Positions 57,503 through 64,000 of a stretch of 64,000 nt of DNA are shown piece by piece. Source of the DNA: an uncultured Oceanisphaera sp. (lineage in GTDB: Bacteria > Pseudomonadota > Gammaproteobacteria > Enterobacterales > Aeromonadaceae); the NCBI RefSeq assembly GCF_947495715.1, contig NZ_CANLZU010000006.1:1-64000 (forward strand), in the 5' to 3' direction. Numbering within the stretch: position 1 is the stretch's first letter; every line of letters starts with the position of its first letter. A program made the position numbers and the translations under genes. The notes under the pieces are model-generated. The model was not told where the DNA came from, made no database searches, and worked only from the letters and a program-made list of their open reading frames with translations.

Positions 57503-58452
57503 CAAACTCAGCACCCAGACGAACAGCTATGCTAGGAATCCAGTCTGTCGCCAGTTATCTTCCGAGGGGGCGGGTTGACAACTTGCTGCAAGCGGAGAAA
57601 TTTGAGACAGAGCGCGAGTTTGTGGAGCAGAAAATTGGAGTCTCTACACTGCCGAGGTTTGAGGCTGAGGATTCAGTCGTCAGTGCAAGCGTGGCAGCTT
57701 TCAAGAGATTATGTGAAAAAGAAAACATTGATCCGGCCGAAATTGAATGTGTGGTTTTATGTACCCAAAATCCGGATAAAGGCGGATTACCTCATAACTC
57801 TGCGCTGATTCATGCTGAGCTAGACTTATCTGAAGACTGTGCTTGTTTCGATATTGGCTTGGGCTGTTCTGGATACGTGTATGGGTTGAGTGTTATCCAG
57901 TCTTTTATGGCAGTAAATGGTATGAAAAAAGGTCTGCTTTTCACTTGTGATCCTTACTCCCGAATTCTGAATCCAGAAGATAAAAACACCTGCTTGCTCT
58001 TCGGCGATGCGGCTTCAGTGACACTGGTCAGTGATACGCCTCGCTATACCTTGTCTAGCGCCAAGTTCTCTACCAAAGGAGCGGGTAGTGAGGCACTGAA
58101 GAAAAATAATAACCTTCTTGAAATGAATGGTAGAGCTGTTTTTAATTTTGCTTTGCAAGACGTACCTAAACAGATTAAGAAGGTGCTGGAAAGTGCAGAG
58201 TTGGAGGCAGATGATATTGAGCTTTTTCTTCTGCATCAGGGAAGTCGTTTTATGTTGGAAAACACCATCCAGAGAGCAGGAATTCCAGCTGAAAAAGCCC
58301 CTATAAAACTGTCTGAAACAGGTAATACAGTTTCTTCATCTATCCCGTTGCTGTTGGAACAAGAGATTGATAATTTGCCACAGGTGATTCTTATGTCAGG
58401 GTTTGGCGTGGGGTTGTCCTGGGGCACAGCAATTTATAAATATGTAAAATGA
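57499..58452 (+). CDS. beta-ketoacyl-ACP synthase III-like (FabH-family) enzyme
   Basis: 317-residue KAS III fold with catalytic triad C123 (GLGCSGYVYGL), H246 (FLLHQGSRFML) and N276 (ETGNTVSSSIPLL). FabH-type enzymes condense acyl-CoA with malonyl-ACP, so an acetyl starter would give acetoacetyl-ACP. It is not the housekeeping fabH (no plsX/fabD/fabG neighbours) and is diverged and A+T-rich. Upstream overlap ATGA. With the downstream ACP and the LpxD-like acyltransferase it forms a plausible sugar-acylation set. Confidence 0.87.
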   Translation: MTNSAPRRTAMLGIQSVASYLPRGRVDNLLQAEKFETEREFVEQKIGVSTLPRFEAEDSVVSASVAAFKRLCEKENIDPAEIECVVLCTQNPDKGGLPHNSALIHAELDLSEDCACFDIGLGCSGYVYGLSVIQSFMAVNGMKKGLLFTCDPYSRILNPEDKNTCLLFGDAASVTLVSDTPRYTLSSAKFSTKGAGSEALKKNNNLLEMNGRAVFNFALQDVPKQIKKVLESAELEADDIELFLLHQGSRFMLENTIQRAGIPAEKAPIKLSETGNTVSSSIPLLLEQEIDNLPQVILMSGFGVGLSWGTAIYKYVK

Positions 58453-58470
58453 AAAATAAAAGGTAAAAAT

Positions 58471-58704
58471 ATGAACCGTGAAGAAGCTATAAAGATTGTT
58501 AACTCTAAACTGGAGAAAAATGTTTTAGGGCTACAGATGTCCGAAAGTAAAATGGACCAAAAATTAGTCGACCTGGGGGTTGATTCATTAGAGCTTATGT
58601 TGTTGATCATGGATGTAGCCGAAGCAGCGGAAGTGACAATCTCGGATGATCAGGCCGATGAGCTGGATACACCGAAAAAAATTGTAGACTTCATAATTTC
58701 TTGA
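58471..58704 (+). CDS. acyl carrier protein
   Basis: 77 residues, acidic four-helix ACP. The phosphopantetheine serine is S39 in DLGVDSLELMLL, matching the usual DSLE motif. The rest is diverged from AcpP (MNREEAIKIVNSKLEKNV), as in dedicated ACPs. Presumed carrier for the KAS III product and donor to the LpxD-like acyltransferase. Last gene of the operon; its terminator follows at once and is split by a MITE. Confidence 0.9.
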   Translation: MNREEAIKIVNSKLEKNVLGLQMSESKMDQKLVDLGVDSLELMLLIMDVAEAAEVTISDDQADELDTPKKIVDFIIS

Positions 58705-58707
58705 ATG

Positions 58708-58980
58708 ACTTACTTGAGCATGGATGCTCAAGTCAGGGCAAGATTACGAAAGCCTGCGGATTTACTGGGTTTGCGAGAAATATCGCTTCCAAATTAGGAC
58801 CCCAAAGGGGCAAAAGTTTTAGAATTCCTTGCGATTCACCGTTATGAGCAGTTTATGGACAGAAAAAGCTCTAAAAAGAACACTTTCAACATGATTTGGT
58901 TGTCAGGAAGTAGCTGAAAGCCCTTATTTGGCCCGGTTCTTCGTAATCTTGCCCTGATGCTCAAGTAAGTTTACTTATAA
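58708..58980 (+). terminator. operon terminator split by MITE insertion
   Basis: Removing the MITE and one target copy restores a 14-bp perfect stem ACTTACTTGAGCAT / ATGCTCAAGTAAGT (GG loop) followed by TTACTT, directly 3' of the ACP stop. At present the 5' side plus the left target copy still pair over 10 bp (ACTTGAGCAT / ATGCTCAAGT) but lack the T-rich tail. Confidence 0.75.
58734..58956. mobile_element. 223-bp MITE with 17-bp inverted ends and 10-bp target duplication
   Basis: Both ends are CAGGGCAAGATTACGAA as perfect inverted repeats (58734-58750 and 58940-58956). The direct repeat ATGCTCAAGT flanks it at 58724-58733 and 58957-58966. No transposase inside. CAGGG ends with an 8-10 bp duplication recall the ISAs1 family, which would have to act in trans; that assignment is inference. 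Confidence 0.88.
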
Positions 58981-59045
58981 AAGCAATTTGTAGATAAAAA
59001 GCACCCGGGAAGTTATTCTTAATTATAATATTTAAAAGAATAATA

Positions 59046-59309
59046 GAAATTATCCATCGTTCGGTAGAGCAGATTATCTTTGACTTATCAGAGCATAAAA
59101 AGGTGGTGGTGCAATATGAGGACTTCTGTCAGCGCCCTGAACACTACTACAACGAAATTACCCGCCGCCTGGTTGAACAGGGTGGAATAAGCGAAGATAA
59201 GATCCCTGCATATACAGGTGAAGCAAGCTTCTCCAGCACCAACCGCTGGCGCTTGAAAGAATACACGCAGGCAGAAGCTGAACGGGCATATCACAAATGG
59301 GAGAGCTAA
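59046..59309 (+). pseudogene. C-terminal remnant of a sulfotransferase-like gene
   Basis: An open stretch without a proper start or ribosome binding site encodes the end of a sulfotransferase-type protein: VVVQYEDFCQRPEHYYNEITRRLVEQG, then NRWRLKEYTQAEAERAYHKW. The frame runs back to a stop at 58997, but the first codons look non-coding. The P-loop half that binds PAPS is missing. Identity from the YEDFCQRPE-type motif, moderate certainty. Next to cysDNC, which make PAPS. The rest of 58981-59544 shows no gene, only A+T-rich DNA. Confidence 0.55.
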
Positions 59310-59544
59310 CTCTCTTTTACTTTGATATAAACTGCGAGTTACAGCATTAAATGAGTTTTTTAAATAATGAAATAGGTGTTGGTGTTTTCTGAAATGTTGC
59401 CAGTGTGTTTATGAGTAGAGGAGTCTGTACCTTATTTATGCTGTCAGCCAGTCTAGTTTTGCTAAGTTTTTAAGTTTGCTATAAAAAGATATCTTGAGGT
59501 TTAGCTTTTAATTTTTCTTTTGTTTTTTAATCTGGATTTCTGTT

Positions 59545-60444
59545 ATGAATCTGACGCACCTGCAACGGCTGGAAGCCGAAAGTATTCACATCATGCGGGA
59601 AGTGGTGGCCGAGGCCGACAACCCGGTCATGCTCTACTCCATCGGCAAGGACAGCGCGGTCATGCTGCACCTGGCGATGAAGGCCTTCTACCCCTCGGTA
59701 CCGCCCTTTCCGCTGCTGCATGTGGACACCCGCTGGAAATTCCGTGAAATGTACGAGTTCCGCGATCACATGGCCAAGAAGCTGGGCATGGAGCTGCTGG
59801 TGCACGTCAACCCGGAAGCCATTGAGAAGGACATCAACCCCTTCACCCACGGCTCCGCCATTCATACCGACATCACCAAGACCGAAGGCCTCAAGCAGGC
59901 CCTCGACAAGTACGGCTTTGACGCCGCCTTTGGCGGTGCCCGCCGCGACGAGGAAAAGTCCCGCGCCAAGGAGCGTATTTTCTCCTTCCGTACCGAGCAG
60001 CACCGCTGGGATCCGAAAAACCAGCGTCCCGAGCTGTGGAAGCAGTACAACGCCCGCAAGCACAAGGGCGAGTCCATTCGCGTGTTCCCGCTGTCCAACT
60101 GGACCGAGCTCGACATCTGGCAGTACATTCACCTGGAAAACATTCCCATCGTGCCCCTGTACTACGCCGCCCAGCGTCCGGTGGTCGAGCGCGACGGTAC
60201 CCTCATCATGGTGGATGACGAGCGCATGCCGCTGAAAGACGGCGAAGTGCCCATGATGAAGCACGTGCGCTTCCGTACCCTCGGCTGCTACCCGCTCACC
60301 GGCGCCGTCGAGTCCGAGGCCGATACCCTGCCCGCCATTATTCAGGAGATGCTGCTGACCAAGACCTCGGAGCGTCAGGGCCGCATGATCGACCACGACT
60401 CCGCCGCATCCATGGAAAAGAAAAAACAAGAGGGCTACTTCTGA
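59545..60444 (+). CDS. cysD: sulfate adenylyltransferase small subunit
   Basis: ATP sulfurylase catalytic subunit, making adenosine 5'-phosphosulfate from ATP and sulfate. PP-loop [10 protein letters not shown] (about 31-40), [29 protein letters not shown] and C-terminal [21 protein letters not shown] are standard. 299 residues (E. coli 302). G+C-rich again after the A+T-rich sugar genes. Stop overlaps the cysNC start by one base. Confidence 0.97.
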   Translation: MNLTHLQRLEAESIHIMREVVAEADNPVMLYSIGKDSAVMLHLAMKAFYPSVPPFPLLHVDTRWKFREMYEFRDHMAKKLGMELLVHVNPEAIEKDINPFTHGSAIHTDITKTEGLKQALDKYGFDAAFGGARRDEEKSRAKERIFSFRTEQHRWDPKNQRPELWKQYNARKHKGESIRVFPLSNWTELDIWQYIHLENIPIVPLYYAAQRPVVERDGTLIMVDDERMPLKDGEVPMMKHVRFRTLGCYPLTGAVESEADTLPAIIQEMLLTKTSERQGRMIDHDSAASMEKKKQEGYF

Positions 60445-62363
60445 TGGCGCACCAATCCGATCTCATCGCCTCCGATATCGAGCAATACCTGCAACAACAC
60501 GAGCACAAGAGCCTGCTGCGCTTCATCACCTGCGGCAGCGTGGACGACGGCAAGAGCACCCTGATCGGCCGCCTGCTGTTTGAATCCAAGATGCTGTTTG
60601 AAGATCAGCTCGCCGCCATGGAAGCCGACTCGAAAAAGTACGGCACTCAGGGTGAAGACATCGACTTCGCGCTGCTGGTCGACGGCCTGGCCGCCGAGCG
60701 CGAGCAGGGCATCACCATCGACGTGGCCTACCGTTTCTTCTCCACCGACAAGCGCAAGTTCATCGTGGCCGACACCCCCGGACACGAGCAGTACACCCGC
60801 AACATGGTGACCGGTGCTTCTACCGCCGATGCCGCCATTCTGATGGTCGACGCGCGCAAGGGCATCCTCACCCAGACCCGTCGCCACAGCTACCTGATGT
60901 CTCTGCTGGGTATTCGCCACGTGGTGGTGGCCATCAACAAGATGGACCTGGTGGATTACTCCGAAGACACCTTCAACAGCATCAAGGAAGACTACGCCCA
61001 GTTCGCTGAACAGCTGAACCTGGAGAGCATCACCTACATTCCGCTGTCCGCCTTCAAGGGCGACAACATCGTTGAGCCCAGCCCGAACATGACCTGGTAC
61101 CACGGCACCACCCTGATGGGCTATCTGGAAACCGTGGAAGTGGACGACACCCGCATGCAGCGCGCGCCGTTCCGTCTGCCGGTGCAGTGGGTAAACCGCC
61201 CCAACCTGGACTTCCGCGGCTTTGCCGGCACCATCGCCAGCGGCGTGGTCAAGCCCGGCGATCGCATTCGCGTGCTGCCTTCCGGCAAGGAAAGCACCGT
61301 CGACCGCATCGTAGTGCACGGCGGCGAGCTGCCCGAAGCGGTGGCCGGTCAGTCGGTGACCCTGACCCTGAAAGATGAAATCGACATCTCCCGGGGGGAT
61401 GTGATCTCCACCGCCGAGGTGCCGGTGGAAACCGCCGATCAGTTTGAATCCACCCTGGTGTGGATGCACGAAGACGCCATGCTGCCGGGCCGCCCCTATC
61501 TGCTGAAAATCGGCACCAAAACGGTCACCGCGTCTATTACCGATATTAAATATCAGGTCAACGTGAACACTCTGGAGCATGTGGCCGCCAAGAAGCTGGA
61601 TTTGAACGGCATTGCAGTGTGCAACATCAGTCTGGACCGGGCCATTGCCTTTGATGACTATCAGAGCAACAAAGACACCGGCGGCTTTATTCTGATTGAC
61701 CGCCTGAGCAACAATACCGTGGCCGCCGGCATGCTGAATTTCTCCCTGCGCCGCAGCCAGAACATTCACATGCAGCATGTGGATGTGAACAAGGACGCCC
61801 GCGCCCTTGCCAAAAACCAGAAGCCGGCGGTGCTGTGGTTTACCGGCCTGTCTGGTGCCGGCAAGTCCACCATTGCCAACCTGGTGGAGAAAAAGCTGCA
61901 CGCTCAGGGTAACCACACCTACCTGCTGGACGGCGACAACGTGCGCCACGGCCTGAACAAGGATCTGGGCTTTACCGATGCCGACCGGGTGGAGAACATT
62001 CGCCGGGTGGCGGAAGTATCGAAGCTGATGGTCGACGCCGGCCTGCTGGTACTCACTGCCTTTATCTCACCGTTCCGCGCCGAGCGCCGCCTGGCCCGGG
62101 AAATGCTGGATGACGGTGAATTCATTGAAGTGCACGTGGATACCCCGCTCAATGTGGCGGAAGAGCGCGATGTGAAAGGGCTGTATAAAAAAGCCCGCCG
62201 CGGCGAGCTGAAGAACTTCACCGGCATCGACTCTGCCTATGAGCAGCCCGAAAACCCGGAAATTCGCCTCGACACCACCAGTCTGAGTGCCGATGAGGCC
62301 GCCGACGCGGTGATCAATTTACTGAGAGAAAAGGGGATTTTGTCGGGCTTTGTTGCTGAATGA
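60444..62363 (+). CDS. cysN: bifunctional sulfate adenylyltransferase GTPase / APS kinase (CysN-CysC fusion)
   Basis: 639 residues in two parts. Residues about 1-445 are CysN, an EF-Tu-like GTPase (P-loop [10 protein letters not shown] near 31, [21 protein letters not shown]) that drives ATP sulfurylase. Residues about 455-639 are CysC, adenylylsulfate kinase (P-loop GLSGAGKST near 469-477, [14 protein letters not shown]). The product is PAPS, the donor for assimilation and for sulfotransferases. Separate genes in E. coli; the fusion (NodQ-like) occurs in many other proteobacteria. Overlaps the permease by 4 nt. Confidence 0.96.
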   Translation: MAHQSDLIASDIEQYLQQHEHKSLLRFITCGSVDDGKSTLIGRLLFESKMLFEDQLAAMEADSKKYGTQGEDIDFALLVDGLAAEREQGITIDVAYRFFSTDKRKFIVADTPGHEQYTRNMVTGASTADAAILMVDARKGILTQTRRHSYLMSLLGIRHVVVAINKMDLVDYSEDTFNSIKEDYAQFAEQLNLESITYIPLSAFKGDNIVEPSPNMTWYHGTTLMGYLETVEVDDTRMQRAPFRLPVQWVNRPNLDFRGFAGTIASGVVKPGDRIRVLPSGKESTVDRIVVHGGELPEAVAGQSVTLTLKDEIDISRGDVISTAEVPVETADQFESTLVWMHEDAMLPGRPYLLKIGTKTVTASITDIKYQVNVNTLEHVAAKKLDLNGIAVCNISLDRAIAFDDYQSNKDTGGFILIDRLSNNTVAAGMLNFSLRRSQNIHMQHVDVNKDARALAKNQKPAVLWFTGLSGAGKSTIANLVEKKLHAQGNHTYLLDGDNVRHGLNKDLGFTDADRVENIRRVAEVSKLMVDAGLLVLTAFISPFRAERRLAREMLDDGEFIEVHVDTPLNVAEERDVKGLYKKARRGELKNFTGIDSAYEQPENPEIRLDTTSLSADEAADAVINLLREKGILSGFVAE

Positions 62364-64000
62364 ATGCAGCTGTTGTTGCCTGTGTGCTGACCGGCCTGAT
62401 TGGTACGCTGGTGTTTACCCGCATCAGGCCGCTGTATGCCTTTGGCGGTGCCGTGCTGATTTTTTACTTCGGTGGTCTGCTCAGCAAAGAGCAGCTGTTG
62501 CTGAACTTTGTGAATGAATCACTGGCCAGCCTCTTTCTGCTGTTGATCGCTTCACTGGCACTGGAGAAAACCAGTCTGGTGCATGGCCTGGCCGGCTGGC
62601 TGCTGAAGGGCAGTGAACGCACTGTGCTGCTAAAGCTGATGAGCGGGGCTGGGCTGTTGTCTTCCGTTACCAACAACACGGCCGTGGTGGCTACCCTGAT
62701 GGGGCCGATAAAGCGTAACAAGGCAATAGCACCCAGCCGCTTGTTGATCCCGCTGTCTTATGCCGCCATTCTGGGCGGTGTGCTGACACTGGTGGGCACC
62801 TCAACCAACCTGATTATTGATGGCCTGGCCAGAAATGCCGGCCTGCCGGGATTTTCGTTTTTTGATTTTACTCTGGTGGGTGCTCCGGTATTTGTGGCCG
62901 GCCTGCTGGCGGTGCTGCTGTGCTACAAGCTGCTGCCTGAAAATGGTGTATCGGAGCACAGCAGCAAGGCGCATTACTTTACCGAGTTCAGACTGTGCGC
63001 CGGCGCACCCGTGGCAGGAAAAACCGTGGCCGAGGCCGGGCTAAGACAACTTGAAGACTTGTTTCTGGTTGAACTGGTGCGAAACGGAAGCCTGATCTCA
63101 CCCGTAAAGCCCACCGAAATATTGCAGGCGGAAGACCGACTGGTGTTTTCCGGCAATATGGCCGAAGTGCATAAACTGCTGGCACTACCCGGCCTTGAAC
63201 TTGCTCATACTCCATCCCGCTTGCTGCAGCGTAATCTGGTAGAAGTGGTGTTAAGCCCGTCTTCAACTCTGGTTAACGGCACCATTCGGGATGCGGCCTT
63301 TCGCAGCCAGTTCGACGCCGCCGTGGTGGCGGTGCGCCGGGGCAGCCAACGGCTGGCAGGAGGGTTGGGCAATCTGGCATTACGCCCGGGGGATGTATTG
63401 GTGCTGGCGGTTGGAGACGACTTTAATGCCAGGCCCAATATTGCCCGCAACTTTGTTATGGTCAGTGGTGTGGCAGATAACAAGCAGAGCAATGGATGGC
63501 GTGGTGCTTGTACAGTAGCGGGGTTCTTTTCAGCACTGTTGCTGGCTGCTGCCAATGTACTCAGCCTCTTGGACGCCATGTTGCTGCTGTTGTTGGCCTA
63601 TCTTGCATTTGGCGTATTATCTGCATCGGAAATTCGCCGGCGAGCACCGGTAGAGCTTGCGCTCATCATTGGCTGTGCCCTAGGTGTCGCTCAGGCCATG
63701 CTGAACTCCGGGCTGGCAAACAGCATGGCCACATATATTGTGGCGCTGTTTGAACAATGGGGAGTATGGGGTGCTCTGGTAGGGCTGTATTTCACCACCT
63801 GGCTGCTGACTGAGCTGATTACCAATAATGCCGCCGCTGCACTGGCATTCCCCATCGGCATAGCCATAGCCGAGCAATATCAGGTAGATGCCAAACCCCT
63901 GCTGCTGGCCACTGCGTTTGCCGCCAGTGCATCATTTCTGACTCCTTACGGCTACCAGACCAACCTGATGGTATACAGCGCCGGTAATTACCGTTATATG
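62360..64000 (+). CDS. SLC13/DASS-family permease, probable sulfate transporter (partial)
   Basis: Cut by the window end after 547 codons. Multi-helix protein with two RCK_C/TrkA-C domains in the middle (about 207-275 and 292-355). The DASS hairpin motifs are seen as [34 protein letters not shown] and [13 protein letters not shown]. Members of this subgroup include sulfate transporters; position 4 nt inside cysNC supports sulfate uptake feeding CysDN. Only its first 1641 bases are present. Confidence 0.88.
   Translation, partial: MNAAVVACVLTGLIGTLVFTRIRPLYAFGGAVLIFYFGGLLSKEQLLLNFVNESLASLFLLLIASLALEKTSLVHGLAGWLLKGSERTVLLKLMSGAGLLSSVTNNTAVVATLMGPIKRNKAIAPSRLLIPLSYAAILGGVLTLVGTSTNLIIDGLARNAGLPGFSFFDFTLVGAPVFVAGLLAVLLCYKLLPENGVSEHSSKAHYFTEFRLCAGAPVAGKTVAEAGLRQLEDLFLVELVRNGSLISPVKPTEILQAEDRLVFSGNMAEVHKLLALPGLELAHTPSRLLQRNLVEVVLSPSSTLVNGTIRDAAFRSQFDAAVVAVRRGSQRLAGGLGNLALRPGDVLVLAVGDDFNARPNIARNFVMVSGVADNKQSNGWRGACTVAGFFSALLLAAANVLSLLDAMLLLLLAYLAFGVLSASEIRRRAPVELALIIGCALGVAQAMLNSGLANSMATYIVALFEQWGVWGALVGLYFTTWLLTELITNNAAAALAFPIGIAIAEQYQVDAKPLLLATAFAASASFLTPYGYQTNLMVYSAGNYRYM

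Overview
The window is chromosomal DNA from a gammaproteobacterium. Gene order matches two E. coli blocks: icd-rluE-nudJ-mnmA-hflD-purB, and map/rpsB-tsf-pyrH-frr through lpx-dnaE-accA-tilS to proS-trmO-rcsF. The order frr-uppS-cdsA-dxr-rseP-bamA is the one I associate with Aeromonadales and Vibrionales. G+C-rich coding DNA, a CysN-CysC fusion and many short dispersed palindromes suggest a marine or brackish Aeromonadaceae-type organism (Oceanimonas/Oceanisphaera/Zobellella-like). That placement is inference; no rRNA or tRNA gene was seen.

Layout: (1) 1-9.7 kb, housekeeping: ferredoxin, pdxH, an acetyltransferase, the ribosomal hydroxylase roxA, purB-hflD-mnmA, nudJ-rluE, icd. (2) 10.0-18.4 kb, a capsule/exopolysaccharide locus resembling the E. 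coli group 4 capsule genes (gfcABCD-gfcE-etp-etk), arranged as two divergent units: yjbEFGH leftward and wza-wzb-wzc rightward behind a JUMPstart/ops element. Near-identical terminators flank it in direct orientation. (3) 18.5-39.3 kb, the map / rpsB-tsf-pyrH-frr / uppS-cdsA-dxr-rseP-bamA-skp-lpxD-fabZ-lpxA-lpxB-rnhB-dnaE-accA block for translation, isoprenoid and phospholipid synthesis, outer-membrane assembly, lipid A and replication. (4) 39.5-51.5 kb, a periplasmic-sensor diguanylate cyclase, an M48 lipoprotein protease, tilS, a DUF559 protein, a patatin phospholipase, proS, a four-helix-bundle protein, trmO and rcsF, separated by long repeat-filled gaps. (5) 52.0-58.7 kb, a second ops-led surface-sugar operon: Wzz-like protein, rfbB, rfbA, a VioA-like aminotransferase, an LpxD-like acyltransferase, an unknown protein, a KAS III enzyme and an acyl carrier protein. 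Read together, these probably make a dTDP-4-acylamino-4,6-dideoxyglucose carrying a short oxo- or hydroxy-acyl group. Its 3' half is A+T-richer and looks imported. (6) 59-64 kb, a sulfotransferase remnant, cysD, cysNC and an SLC13 permease cut by the window edge.

Repeats dominate the non-coding DNA: 7-bp tandem arrays of several unrelated sequences, 20-22 bp GGTCGAAT-type palindromes, paired C-rich hairpin units, GGGGTCGGAGTCA inverted repeats, a 223-bp MITE with a 10-bp target duplication inserted into the terminator of the sugar operon, and a 361-bp element abutting the proS stop codon. That last element contains two structured modules whose hairpin loops carry CsrA-type GGA motifs. A third module, with compensatory changes in its stems, lies between cdsA and dxr. 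The structured GGA modules and the acyl-viosamine cassette are the most interesting points.
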